Assembly (NCBI RefSeq): GCF_003367475.1
Contig: NZ_QRHA01000001.1
Span: forward strand, 1 to 64,000
Reading direction: 5' to 3'
DNA length: 64,000 nt
Source of the DNA: Alteromonas aestuariivivens
GTDB taxonomy: Bacteria > Pseudomonadota > Gammaproteobacteria > Enterobacterales > Alteromonadaceae
The first letter of the stretch is position 1. Each line of letters begins with the position of its first letter. Positions 27,474-36,489 of the stretch are shown here, piece after piece. Below the pieces are notes generated by a model. The model was not told the origin of the DNA. It worked only from the letters and a program-made list of their open reading frames with translations, and did not search any database. The translations under genes were made by a program, and so were the position numbers.

Positions 27474-28541
27474 TTAGTGCGCGTCGGTGAGTTGTACGAT
27501 GCGGCTGGATGAAAGCACGGTCTGGTTCGGGCCCATTCCTCCGAGGGTAAGCCACTCATCGCCAACCCTGAGCAACCCGCGGTGATCCATGCTGGCCTGC
27601 TGGGTGCGTCCAACCTGCCAGGTTTGAGTGGCAACATCAAACGTCCAGATGGCGTGACTGGGCTGTGACGGGCTGCCATTGTAACCAATGCCATCGTAGT
27701 TATACGGGTTGGTGGCGCCGCCAACAAACACAATTTCCTGTTCATCTGGGTCGGCCGCAGCGGCCATGCGGTAGCCACTTTGGCCGGTGGGGTGGGCCAG
27801 CATTGTCCAGTTTATTTTGTATGGGTCTGCCGAATCGATAACGCCCTTAAAGCAGGCGGTTTCCGCTTCAAAGCCGCGCCGGGCATTGAATTTGGGTACC
27901 ACCGCAACCCCATCACACACCACCATGGTTTGCCCGCTCAGTGCACCGGCGTGTCCAAATACCGGCTTGCCCAGGTACGGTGACGCCTGCTGCCAACGGT
28001 CGGTTTGGGTGTCATACACCTGCACAAGATTGACGTTGCCGTCGTTATGCCAGCCTGAAATCAGGTAGACAAAGCGGTTCTGATAAACCAGGGCGACGGC
28101 ATCATCCACCGGTACTGGCATCGGTGCCAAGGACTCATACTGTTTTGACAGTGGATTATAGCGGTATACATCCGGGGTACTCACTTCGGTGTGATCCGCC
28201 GAAACCGTGTAGCCTCCAAACAGGTATACGTAATTCCCCGCGCCAACCGCAACGGACGCCAGGCGCCCACTGAGTGACTGGCTGGAGGGTACTGAAGGGA
28301 TTGCCTGCCAGCCCTGGGTGTTTCCCTGCGGGTCGATGATAAGTTGCCATGCCCGGTTGTGAATGTCTTTGTGGGTCTTACCCGCGCCCAGCCCCATAAA
28401 ACTGAACAGATACTGGTGCTGGTTCAGCCGAAGGCTGGCAACTGCGTTATTGGTAACCGGCTCAGGCAGAGCGGGAAGTGTGGCTGCTTTTGCGTGGCAA
28501 GTAAGTATGCTGCCGAACAGAAAGGCAAACAGCTTATTCAT
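27474..28541 (-). CDS. Secreted Kelch-repeat beta-propeller protein (mutarotase-like)
   Basis: 355 residues with a signal peptide (1-20). Six Kelch-like blades are visible through repeated GG/W motifs: YVYLFGGY, YNPLSKQYESLAPM, FVYLISGWH, VYDTQTDRW, IVFVGGATN and WLTLGGMG. The layout resembles the cyclically permuted sialic-acid mutarotase family (NanM), though I see no sialic acid genes nearby. GGAG lies 7 nt before the ATG. It is followed after one base by the M28 peptidase gene, so the two exported proteins are probably made in fixed ratio. A carbohydrate- or peptide-related function is inference. Confidence 0.82.
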   Translation of the reverse strand: MNKLFAFLFGSILTCHAKAATLPALPEPVTNNAVASLRLNQHQYLFSFMGLGAGKTHKDIHNRAWQLIIDPQGNTQGWQAIPSVPSSQSLSGRLASVAVGAGNYVYLFGGYTVSADHTEVSTPDVYRYNPLSKQYESLAPMPVPVDDAVALVYQNRFVYLISGWHNDGNVNLVQVYDTQTDRWQQASPYLGKPVFGHAGALSGQTMVVCDGVAVVPKFNARRGFEAETACFKGVIDSADPYKINWTMLAHPTGQSGYRMAAAADPDEQEIVFVGGATNPYNYDGIGYNGSPSQPSHAIWTFDVATQTWQVGRTQQASMDHRGLLRVGDEWLTLGGMGPNQTVLSSSRIVQLTDAH

Positions 28542-28654
28542 GGTGGGGCTCCGGGCAGCAAGTGAGCTGAAGATGGCGCACTTGCGTGAGACAAATACAG
28601 TAGTTTTCTACCTATTATCGCTGATAAAGGTGCTTTTTTGCCAGATTGCTGCGT

Positions 28655-29350
28655 TTAGCTCTGAGCTGAGAGGTTGTGTAAATCCCGAGCAACCTGACGT
28701 AAATGACCACGCTTGAACCAGATACAGGCACCCTGAGGGCCGGCGTGGGCTGAAAGTGTGGAATTGACGGGAATGCGCAGCCAGTCGTGTTGTTGCAGGC
28801 AGTCTGACTGTTGGTACCATTGTCCGCTGAGCACCAGCACTTCGGCCCCACCCGGTACGCTAAACTGCGCCTTACAACCTGGGTTCCAGTACTGAATACA
28901 GACCGATTCAAATTCATCTTCATGCAACAGTAATTGCCGGATACCTGCTGCTTCAGGGGAATCTGCCGGGGTTTCATTTAGGTAATTTACCCGCACCTGG
29001 GTTCGGTCGCTGAGATCAAACTGCCACAACTTAACCAGGATCACGCATCCGGGGGCGGAACCGGGAGTATGGCGGGACTGGGGCGGATTGCGCAGGTAAC
29101 TGCCAACCGGATAATCACCGTGTTCATCCTGAAATACGCCATCGAGTACCAGAATCTCCTCTCCACCAGTATGCACATGGGGTGAAAAGCGGCTGCCGGG
29201 AGCGTACTTCACTATCGATGTGGCGCGCGCCACCTCGCCTCCGACCCTGTCCAGTATGCGCCGCTCAACCCCTGGCATGGGAGACGCCTGCCAGGGTTGG
29301 ATTTGGGTTCGAATCAGAACCCGCTTATCAAAGTTAGCGTTCATACTCAT
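28655..29350 (-). CDS. ChrR-type cupin domain protein
   Basis: 231 residues with two cupin-like halves. The first holds the metal site FSPHVHTGGEEILVLDGVF (two His and a Glu) with a later His in SRHTPGSAPG, as in the ChrR anti-sigma cupin. The second half keeps the fold (EVLVLSGQW) but has lost most ligands. No sigma factor is adjacent, so an anti-sigma role is doubtful; enzymes such as acetylacetone-dioxygenase-like cupins share this layout. GGAG lies 6 nt before the ATG. It follows the nitroreductase gene by 14 nt on the same strand, so the two form an operon. Confidence 0.8.
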   Translation of the reverse strand: MSMNANFDKRVLIRTQIQPWQASPMPGVERRILDRVGGEVARATSIVKYAPGSRFSPHVHTGGEEILVLDGVFQDEHGDYPVGSYLRNPPQSRHTPGSAPGCVILVKLWQFDLSDRTQVRVNYLNETPADSPEAAGIRQLLLHEDEFESVCIQYWNPGCKAQFSVPGGAEVLVLSGQWYQQSDCLQQHDWLRIPVNSTLSAHAGPQGACIWFKRGHLRQVARDLHNLSAQS

Positions 29351-29364
29351 GCTCGGCTCCGGTG

Positions 29365-30039
29365 TTACAAAAAGCTGGCGATTTCGTCCAGCGACTTCTT
29401 ATTCAACGCATGGCAGGGAAGCGTTGCATCGTCGGCCGGGTAGCCAGTGACTATCAGCATGTAAGCCCGTTCGTTGTCGGGCCGTTTACAGACTTCGGTC
29501 AGAAAGTGCATCGGTTTGGGCGTGTGGGTGAGAGTGGCGAGCCCGGCATTGTGTAAGGCGGTCAGTAACATACCGGTGGCAATGCCAACGGATTCGTGTA
29601 CGTAATAATTCTGCTTTTGCTCAGAGCTGTCCGGCCCGCCGGTTTTCTGGCTGAAAACCGCAATCAGCCAGGGCGCAATTTCCAGATACGGCTTGTGCGC
29701 ATCGGTGCCCAAAGGTTTGAGAGCATCCAGCCATTCTTCATTGGCTCCGCCGGAATAGAATTTCTGCTCGTGAGCCTCGGCCTGCTGGCGGATTTGCTGT
29801 TTAACCCCCTGAGAATGAATGGCGGCAAAATGCCAAGGCTGGTGGTTGGCGCCGCTGGGCGCAGTGCCGGCCGCTTTAATGCAGTTTTCAATGACCTCAC
29901 GGGCAACCGGGCGGTCGCTGAATCGGCGAATGCTGTGGCGCCGCTTCATTTGCTGATAGAACGCCTCGGAGCGTGCAAGCATGATGTCTCCGGGGTATTC
30001 AATATAGTCCTCCAGTGGAACGGCATCGTGTGGGTGCAT
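29365..30039 (-). CDS. Nitroreductase family FMN oxidoreductase
   Basis: 224 residues. The FMN-binding signature RRHSIRRFSDRPV lies near residue 28, followed by GTAPSGANHQPW, and the C-terminal half contains ESVGIATGMLLTALHNAGL. Members reduce nitroaromatics, quinones or iodotyrosine-like substrates with NAD(P)H; the PSGAN-QPW form and long insert resemble the iodotyrosine deiodinase/BluB-related branch. The ATG at 30039 has GGAGA 6 nt upstream; a longer frame exists but is not conserved. It is the first gene of a two-gene operon with the cupin protein. Confidence 0.9.
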   Translation of the reverse strand: MHPHDAVPLEDYIEYPGDIMLARSEAFYQQMKRRHSIRRFSDRPVAREVIENCIKAAGTAPSGANHQPWHFAAIHSQGVKQQIRQQAEAHEQKFYSGGANEEWLDALKPLGTDAHKPYLEIAPWLIAVFSQKTGGPDSSEQKQNYYVHESVGIATGMLLTALHNAGLATLTHTPKPMHFLTEVCKRPDNERAYMLIVTGYPADDATLPCHALNKKSLDEIASFL

Positions 30040-30297
30040 GGGGCTTCTCCGGGTTTTTACCAATTGTGGGTAACTGTAAGGGCGAGACACAAAGAAATCC
30101 AGCTCAGAGCAGCGGAACTCGTCCTCTCCCTGAGGGAATTTTCTCACTGGATTAAGGCGATTCTGCGAGATTCGCCTATGCTCAAAATAACGGGATGCAC
30201 CTGTGCAATCCCTCTTACTACCTGCCTTCGGTTGCTGTCATCACCCTGAATTCTCTACGAGAAAAGGCTTACGTCTCCATAAACGCGAGCGCAAATT

Positions 30298-31425
30298 ATG
30301 TATACAAAGACATTGGTGGTATTGCTATTTTGCTGTGTTCTTCAGTTAAGTGGCTGTTCTGATCCGCCCGCAACGTCTGCGCCTTCCAGTCGTCCGGTAA
30401 AGATTTTTACCGTTGAAGGCTTGGGAAATCAGGCGGTACGAAATTTTCCTGGTCGGGTGCAGGCATCCCGGCGGGCTAACCTTTCTTTTCGCTTACCCGG
30501 AGTGGTGGAGGAAATCCTGGTACGCGAGGGTGAGTTTGTGCAGCAGGGGCAGGTGCTTGCACGTCTTGACGACACTGACTACCGGATAGCCATGGAAGAT
30601 CGTCAGGCAACATTTGACAGTGCGCAAAATAATTATCAGCGGGCCAAAGAACTGATTAACGACGGTGCCATTTCCAGAATGGATTATGACCGGCTCGAGG
30701 CCGAGTTTCGCACTGCCCAAGCCGCATTGAATCAGGCCAAAGCAGACCTGGACCATACCGAGCTTAGGGCGCCTTTTGACGGCAACATTGGCAACCGTGA
30801 AGTGGAAAACTTTGAAGAGGTTCAGGCTAAACAGACCATCTTTCAGTTTCAGAATCTGAGTCAGCTGGATATTCAGATTGACGTTCCGGAATCTCTGGTT
30901 CGCCGAGTCAGGCCGGATGCCAGAGAACGTATGGAAGCAGCCCGAGCGGCGGGTGAAGAACCCAAGGTGGTTGCCATATTCGACGGCCACCCGGATGAGG
31001 CATTCCCTCTGCTGTTAAAAGAACTGGCTACCCGGGCTGATCCGCAAACCCAGACATTCAAAACCACCCTTACCATGCCCAAGCCGGAGACATTTCAGGT
31101 TTTACCTGGAATGACAGTAAATGTGCGGGTGGATTTGTCGGCACTTTTGCCATCCGATTCCACTAAATGGGTGCCCGTTCGGGCGGTTCAGGCAGACAGT
31201 GGCCTTAATCCCCGGGTCTGGAAGCTGGACCCGGATTCGATGACAGTGCAGAGCCTGGCGGTAAAAACCGGCCGTATGAGCGGAGGGCTGGTGGAAATAA
31301 CCGAAGGCTTACAGGGCGGTGAAGAAATTGTCAGCGTGGGGGCGTCTTATCTTTCCGAGGGCATGCAGGTTACCCGCATGCACCAGAGTGAACAGGCCAT
31401 TCCCAGAGAGGATGAGCCACTATGA
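30298..31425 (+). CDS. RND efflux periplasmic adaptor lipoprotein
   Basis: 375 residues. A lipobox (LQLSGC, Cys20) predicts inner-membrane lipid anchoring like AcrA. The lipoyl halves (RLPGVVEEILVREGEFVQQG and TELRAPFDGNIGN) flank a helical hairpin at about 90-150. The C-terminal barrel and membrane-proximal domains follow. Its stop overlaps the pump start by 4 nt (ATGA), so the genes are translationally coupled. The ribosome site is weak. No local regulator is seen, and the outer-membrane channel must come from elsewhere. Confidence 0.92.
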   Translation: MYTKTLVVLLFCCVLQLSGCSDPPATSAPSSRPVKIFTVEGLGNQAVRNFPGRVQASRRANLSFRLPGVVEEILVREGEFVQQGQVLARLDDTDYRIAMEDRQATFDSAQNNYQRAKELINDGAISRMDYDRLEAEFRTAQAALNQAKADLDHTELRAPFDGNIGNREVENFEEVQAKQTIFQFQNLSQLDIQIDVPESLVRRVRPDARERMEAARAAGEEPKVVAIFDGHPDEAFPLLLKELATRADPQTQTFKTTLTMPKPETFQVLPGMTVNVRVDLSALLPSDSTKWVPVRAVQADSGLNPRVWKLDPDSMTVQSLAVKTGRMSGGLVEITEGLQGGEEIVSVGASYLSEGMQVTRMHQSEQAIPREDEPL

Positions 31426-34400
31426 ACATTGGCGAGTACTCGGTACGCAGCCCGGTTAACGCCTGGCTGATTGTGGTGATCATGGTGGGCGGTGGGCTGT
31501 TGGCGTTTGACAAAATGGGCAAACTCGAAGACCCGCCCTTCACCATCAAACAGGCCAAGGTGATCACCGCCTACCCGGGGGCGACCGCCAGGGAAGTGCA
31601 GGATGAAATTACCTATGTACTGGAAGATGCGGTACAAAAGCTGGAGCAGGTCAAACGCATCAGAATGACGGTTTCCCGCCCAGGGAGGTCAGACATTCTG
31701 ATTGAATTTAAAGACCGCTATCGTTCAGAGGACCTGCCCAACATATTTGATGAACTCAGGCGCAAGATTCAGGATGCCAGGCCTAACCTGCCGCCCGGTG
31801 CTTCGGCTCCGATGGTGTTTGATGATTTTGGTGACGTATATGGTATTTACGCCACACTGACTGGCGACGGCTACAGCTGGCGGGATTTGTACGACACCGC
31901 CGATGCCATCAAGAAGCAACTGGTGCTGGTGCCTGGCGTACGTAAGGTGGTGATTGACGGCGATCAGGAAGAAGTGGTGTACATTGATCTTTCCCGCTCG
32001 GTGATGGCGGAACTCGGAATAGGCCTGGACGACGTGAGCGGCTTACTGGCCACCCAGAATATCGTTATCAACTCCGGCCAGGTCAGTGTGGGTGAAGATT
32101 ATCTGCGCATCCAGCCCACCGGCGAATTCCGTTCGGTCCAGGAAATGGGCGACATCATGCTGCCCACAGGCGACCAGACTCTGGTCCGGCTGCGTGACAT
32201 CGCCACCATCACTCGGGCGTACCGTGAAGTGCCCGCCAAGCTGTATTACGCCAACGGTAAGCCGGGGCTCAGTATTGGCATTTCCATGCTGGGCGGCGAA
32301 AACGTGGTGGATGTGGGGCAGCGGCTGGAGCAAAAAATTCAAACTCTGTTGCCGATCATTCCGGTTGGCATGGAGGCGCTAATGACTTACAACCAGCCGG
32401 TGGAAGTGTCCAGGTCGGTGGGGGGCTTCATTACCAGTGTCGGCCAAGCGGTTGCCATTGTGATTGTGGTGTTACTGCTGTTTATGGGCATTCGGGTTGG
32501 CATCATCATCGGAACCGTATTGCTGATTACGGTGGCCGGAACCCTGTTCATAATGAGTATTTATGGCATTGAACTGCAGCGGATATCGCTGGGTGCGCTG
32601 GTCATAGCGCTGGGGATGCTGGTGGATAACGCCATTGTAGTGGCTGAAGGGATGATGGTGCGTATGAATGCCGGCATGTCCGCCGCGAAGGCGGCCGGAG
32701 AAACGGTCGGTAAAACAATCTGGGCACTGTTGGGCGGTACCCTGATTGGCATTCTGGCCTTCTCTGCGATTGGCATGTCGCCGGACAATACCGGTGAGTT
32801 TGCCGGGTCGCTGTTTTACGTGATCATGATATCCCTGAGTCTGAGCTGGCTGACAGCGGTGAGCACCACCCCCGCATTGTGTCGGTTGTTACTCAAGTCT
32901 TCGTCTGGGGAATCGTCCGGGCAAGCTTACGACGCCAAGGCCTTCCGGATTTATCGCAGCCTGCTGATCGGGGCGGTGCGGGTACGCTGGGTAACCATAA
33001 GCACGGTAGTAGGCTTGTGGGTACTGGCCATCATCGGGTTTGGTTATACCAAGTCCGGCTTTTTCCCCGATGCCAATACGCCGATGTTTTTTGTCGATCT
33101 CTATACCCCGGAAGGGGCGGATTTACGCAGCACACGCGAAAAAGCGCTGCAAGTCAGCGAATTCCTTCGTGAGCAGCCGGGTGTGGTGCAGACCTCTACG
33201 GTTATTGGCGGCCCCCATCTGCGTTTTACCCTGGTGTACGATTCCAAAGAGATGTCGGCGTCCTACGCTCAGGTGATAGTTAAAACCGAGGATAAATCGC
33301 AAATACCAGAGGTTCAGGCGGCGGTATCCGCCTTTATGGCGCAGCAGTTACCTGAACTTAACCCCATTATCAAAAACCTTCGTATCGGCCCCGGGCGGGA
33401 TGCCAAAATCGAAGCCCGCTTTTCCGGCCCGGATACCGAAATCCTGCGCCAGCTGGCTGAGCAGGCCAAGGCCATTCTGCGCGCGGATGCAGATTCGCAG
33501 GATGTACGTGATGACTGGCGTAACCCGGTCAAGGTGGTTACGCCAGTGTTCAATGAGCAGGTTGGGCGGCAGTTGGGGGTAACCCGTGAAGATCTCAGTG
33601 ATGCACTGCGTTATGCCTTCGAAGGGCGACCAGTGGGAACCTATCGTGACGGCATCAACCTGCTGCCCATCCTGATGCGGGCGCCGCCGGAAGAGCGAAT
33701 TGATATTGACCGCCTGCAGGATGCCCAAGTGTGGAGCCCGGTATTGAATCGCGCGGTTCCGGCCGCACAGCTTATTTCGGCCTACGACACCGGATGGGAA
33801 AATGCCGTGTTGCGCAGCCGCGACCGGCAGCTGACCATTATCGCCTCCGCCAATCCGGTTAACGGCTCAGCGGACGGGTTACTGTCACGGGTTCGCCCAC
33901 TGATTGAATCCATACCCTTACCTGCGGGTTACCAACTGGCCTGGGGCGGTGAATACGAAGATTCGGTGAACGCCCAGGCCGGTCTGGCCAGTTCGCTGCC
34001 AATGGGTTTTGTATTGATGATCCTGACCAGCATTTTTCTGTTTGGAGCTTTGCGACAGCCGGCCATTATCTGGCTGACGGTGCCGCTGGCGGCAATCGGG
34101 GTTACTGCTGGTTTGCTTTTGGTGGGCGGAGCGTTTGATTTTATGTCCTTGCTGGGTGCATTGTCGCTGGTTGGGCTGCTGATTAAAAATGCCATTGTGC
34201 TGATAGAGGAGATTGACCAGCAAATTGCTTCGGGCCAGCCGCGGTTTGATGCGCTGGTGGAAGCATCGGTGAGCCGAATGCGGCCAGTCGTGCTGGCGGC
34301 GGCGACCACTATATTAGGGCTTATCCCGCTGTTGTCTGATGTGTTTTTTGTCAACATGGCGGTAACTATGATGGGCGGGCTGGGGTTTGCAACGGTACTC

Positions 34401-34511
34401 ACATTAATTGTTGTGCCAACCCTGTACGCGATTTTCTTTGGTATTAAAATGTCTGAAAGTAATAAAAATGCTGGCTTGCAGACCGTTGGACATACCCCTG
34501 GGGCTTTATAA
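31422..34511 (+). CDS. RND efflux transporter permease (HAE1 family)
   Basis: 1029 residues with the 12-helix, two-loop RND layout. The N-terminal FDKMGKLEDPPFTIKQAKV block is typical of a multidrug subgroup distinct from AcrB. Helix 4 carries GMLVDNAIVVAEG (one Asp) and helix 10 GLLIKNAIVLIEE (Lys kept), unlike the first pump in this window, which lacks that Lys. It exports drugs or metabolites with the adaptor encoded just upstream. The coding sequence ends in a Gly-rich tail. A 7-bp GC hairpin (34495-34519) overlaps the stop but lacks a T-run. Confidence 0.93.
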   Translation: MNIGEYSVRSPVNAWLIVVIMVGGGLLAFDKMGKLEDPPFTIKQAKVITAYPGATAREVQDEITYVLEDAVQKLEQVKRIRMTVSRPGRSDILIEFKDRYRSEDLPNIFDELRRKIQDARPNLPPGASAPMVFDDFGDVYGIYATLTGDGYSWRDLYDTADAIKKQLVLVPGVRKVVIDGDQEEVVYIDLSRSVMAELGIGLDDVSGLLATQNIVINSGQVSVGEDYLRIQPTGEFRSVQEMGDIMLPTGDQTLVRLRDIATITRAYREVPAKLYYANGKPGLSIGISMLGGENVVDVGQRLEQKIQTLLPIIPVGMEALMTYNQPVEVSRSVGGFITSVGQAVAIVIVVLLLFMGIRVGIIIGTVLLITVAGTLFIMSIYGIELQRISLGALVIALGMLVDNAIVVAEGMMVRMNAGMSAAKAAGETVGKTIWALLGGTLIGILAFSAIGMSPDNTGEFAGSLFYVIMISLSLSWLTAVSTTPALCRLLLKSSSGESSGQAYDAKAFRIYRSLLIGAVRVRWVTISTVVGLWVLAIIGFGYTKSGFFPDANTPMFFVDLYTPEGADLRSTREKALQVSEFLREQPGVVQTSTVIGGPHLRFTLVYDSKEMSASYAQVIVKTEDKSQIPEVQAAVSAFMAQQLPELNPIIKNLRIGPGRDAKIEARFSGPDTEILRQLAEQAKAILRADADSQDVRDDWRNPVKVVTPVFNEQVGRQLGVTREDLSDALRYAFEGRPVGTYRDGINLLPILMRAPPEERIDIDRLQDAQVWSPVLNRAVPAAQLISAYDTGWENAVLRSRDRQLTIIASANPVNGSADGLLSRVRPLIESIPLPAGYQLAWGGEYEDSVNAQAGLASSLPMGFVLMILTSIFLFGALRQPAIIWLTVPLAAIGVTAGLLLVGGAFDFMSLLGALSLVGLLIKNAIVLIEEIDQQIASGQPRFDALVEASVSRMRPVVLAAATTILGLIPLLSDVFFVNMAVTMMGGLGFATVLTLIVVPTLYAIFFGIKMSESNKNAGLQTVGHTPGAL

Positions 34512-34812
34512 ACCAGGGGGAAGCCTATTACCGATTGAGTTCAGTCAACCCTGAATTCCGCTGTCTGATGAAAATAGATTGAAAAATAACCTGGCAGACA
34601 CCAGGAAAGGGTGTTACCATAGCTCTGCCTTTGGAAGGTTCTATTGTAATTTGATCACTGCTTCTTCTTCCGTTCGTCCATTGTTAGTCCCCTCGCGCGA
34701 TTCACAGTAAGACCGTTACCGATTATTAAGCCTGCTACAAACCAGATAGCCCTTCAGTGCAAAACCAGGTTGCTTGGCAACCATAATTATTTTATTTCTT
34801 AAGGATTTATCC
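34512..34812 (+). other. Long leader region of the cold-shock gene
   Basis: The 301 bp before the cold-shock gene contain no ORF of note. Cold-shock genes of the cspA type usually have a 150-200 nt structured 5' leader that controls translation with temperature. This region could serve that way, but I cannot identify a definite cold box. AAGGA lies 7 nt before the start codon (34801-34805). Confidence 0.45.
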
Positions 34813-35019
34813 ATGTCTACAACAGGTACCGTAAAGTGGTTCGATGAAACTAAAGGTTTCGGTTTTATCTCTCCAGCTGATGGAAGCAAAGACGTTTTTG
34901 TTCATTTTCGCGCGATCAAATCAGAAGGCTTCCGCACTCTGAACGAAGGTCAAAGCGTACAATTCGTTGTCGAGCAAGGCAACAAAGGCCCACAAGCGGC
35001 CGACGTGGTAGTACTGTAA
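34813..35019 (+). CDS. Cold-shock protein (CspA family RNA chaperone)
   Basis: 68 residues, the standard single cold-shock domain. RNP1 (KGFGFISP) and RNP2 (VFVHF) are intact, with the usual [14 protein letters not shown] start. It melts RNA secondary structure and can act as a transcription anti-terminator. The ATG at 34813 has AAGGA upstream; the open frame before it is leader. A hairpin follows the stop, then the RhlE helicase gene, so both RNA-remodelling genes may respond together to cold. Confidence 0.96.
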   Translation: MSTTGTVKWFDETKGFGFISPADGSKDVFVHFRAIKSEGFRTLNEGQSVQFVVEQGNKGPQAADVVVL

Positions 35020-35037
35020 ACTGCCACATTATCTTAG

Positions 35038-35062
35038 GCAGGCGCGCACTGCGCCTGCTCTT
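35038..35062 (+). terminator. Hairpin after the cold-shock gene
   Basis: An 8-bp perfect stem (GCAGGCGC / GCGCCTGC) with a GCACT loop is followed by TCTTAAATC. The tail is not a strong T-run, so read-through into the RhlE gene is likely; it could act as an attenuator. Confidence 0.6.
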
Positions 35063-35113
35063 AAATCAAAAATTCTTCCACTGTCCGAATCTTTCCCGCC
35101 AATTGAGGTGTCC

Positions 35114-36451
35114 ATGTCGTTTTCTCAGTTGGGGCTTTCCGCTCCAATACTAAAAGCCATTGCAGCGCAAGGTTATCAAACTCCGTCCCCGATTCAGCAG
35201 CAGGCAATTCCTGCCATCATGACGGGCAAAGACGTACTGGCTGCCGCCCAAACTGGCACGGGAAAAACTGCTGGCTTTTCGTTGCCGTTATTGCAGCGTC
35301 TGTCAGAGGGGCCTAAAACTTCTGCCAACTGTATACGGGCATTGATATTAACTCCAACCCGCGAGCTTGCTGCACAGGTTGAACAGAATGTCCGCGAGTT
35401 CTGTGAGTTTCTACCACTGAAAAGCGCAGTAGTGTTCGGCGGTGTGGGCATCAACCCACAAATGAAACGGTTGCGTAGCGGTGTGGATGTATTGATAGCT
35501 ACACCAGGCCGTTTGCTGGACTTATATCAGCAAAACGCCGTTAAATTTCACCAGCTTGAAGTGCTGGTTCTGGATGAAGCAGACCGCATGCTTGACATGG
35601 GCTTTATTCATGACATTAAGCGAATTCTAAAACTGTTGCCTAGTTCGCGACAGTCGTTACTGTTTTCCGCCACATTTACCCCTAAGGTCACTGCGCTGGC
35701 GGAATCTCTGACCAAGGACCCGATTAAGCTGTCTACTGCTCCGGCCAATACCACGGTGGATAAAATTGATCAGCGTCTGGTGGCACTGGATCGCAATCGT
35801 AAAATTCCGGCTCTGATAGCGCTCATTAAGCAGCACAACTGGAAGCAGGCACTGGTATTCAGTCGTACCAAGCACGGGGCTAATCGAATTGCCAGTAAAC
35901 TCGAAGCGGCAGGTATTCCCAGTGCCGCGATTCACGGCAACAAAAGCCAGGGTGCGCGCACCAAAGCGCTGGCCGAATTCAAGAGCGGTGACATCAACGT
36001 GCTGGTAGCAACCGATATTGCTGCCCGCGGCATTGATATCAGTGAGCTGCCGGTAGTGGTGAATCTGGATTTGCCAAACACTGCTGCGGATTACGTACAC
36101 CGAATTGGCCGTACCGGTCGCGCAGGTGCCAGTGGGCAGGCCTGGTCACTGGTCAGCGCTGATGAACTACAGCAACTGAAAGACATTGAAACGCTGATCC
36201 AGCAGTTGTTGCCGAGGGAGACCTTGTCTGGGTTTGAGCCACAGTTGTCGCTGGCCGAGACAACACTGTCGGCGCCGAAAAAACCGAAAAAACCGAAGAA
36301 GCCTAAAATGAGTGCAGGTGCTTCTGACAATGTTCGTGCCGGAAAACCGGGCGAGGGCGGCAATCATCGTCGCAAACCCTCCAACCGGGCACCCCGTGCG
36401 AATACCCAGCGTCGCAGCCATTCGGGCAACAGAAGCGCTGTACCTGCGTAA
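35114..36451 (+). CDS. rhlE: DEAD-box RNA helicase, RhlE type
   Basis: 445 residues. All helicase motifs are present: the Q motif ([14 protein letters not shown]), AQTGTGKT (I), PTRELA (Ia), TPGR (Ib), DEAD (II), SAT (III), RGIDI (V) and [10 protein letters not shown] (VI). A basic C-terminal tail of KKPK repeats and Arg/Asn-rich sequence follows, as in RhlE. It remodels RNA during ribosome assembly and cold adaptation. GAGG lies 5 nt before the ATG at 35114; an in-frame GTG two codons upstream overlaps the ribosome site. It lies about 95 bp downstream of the cold-shock gene and converges on the acyl-CoA ligase gene. Confidence 0.95.
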   Translation: MSFSQLGLSAPILKAIAAQGYQTPSPIQQQAIPAIMTGKDVLAAAQTGTGKTAGFSLPLLQRLSEGPKTSANCIRALILTPTRELAAQVEQNVREFCEFLPLKSAVVFGGVGINPQMKRLRSGVDVLIATPGRLLDLYQQNAVKFHQLEVLVLDEADRMLDMGFIHDIKRILKLLPSSRQSLLFSATFTPKVTALAESLTKDPIKLSTAPANTTVDKIDQRLVALDRNRKIPALIALIKQHNWKQALVFSRTKHGANRIASKLEAAGIPSAAIHGNKSQGARTKALAEFKSGDINVLVATDIAARGIDISELPVVVNLDLPNTAADYVHRIGRTGRAGASGQAWSLVSADELQQLKDIETLIQQLLPRETLSGFEPQLSLAETTLSAPKKPKKPKKPKMSAGASDNVRAGKPGEGGNHRRKPSNRAPRANTQRRSHSGNRSAVPA

Positions 36452-36461
36452 AGATTAAGGC

Positions 36462-36489
36462 CGGGAACTGTTTACTTACGCAGTTCCCG
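36462..36489. other. Inverted repeat between convergent genes
   Basis: A 9-bp perfect stem (CGGGAACTG / CAGTTCCCG, 10-nt loop) sits between the rhlE stop and the last codons of the convergent ligase, whose stop codon lies in the loop. There is no T-run. It may be a weak bidirectional terminator or a 3'-end protecting hairpin. Confidence 0.5.

Noticed and set aside
28655-29350. The ChrR-like cupin as an anti-sigma factor
   Set aside because: No ECF sigma factor is adjacent and the N-terminal zinc-binding anti-sigma domain is absent.
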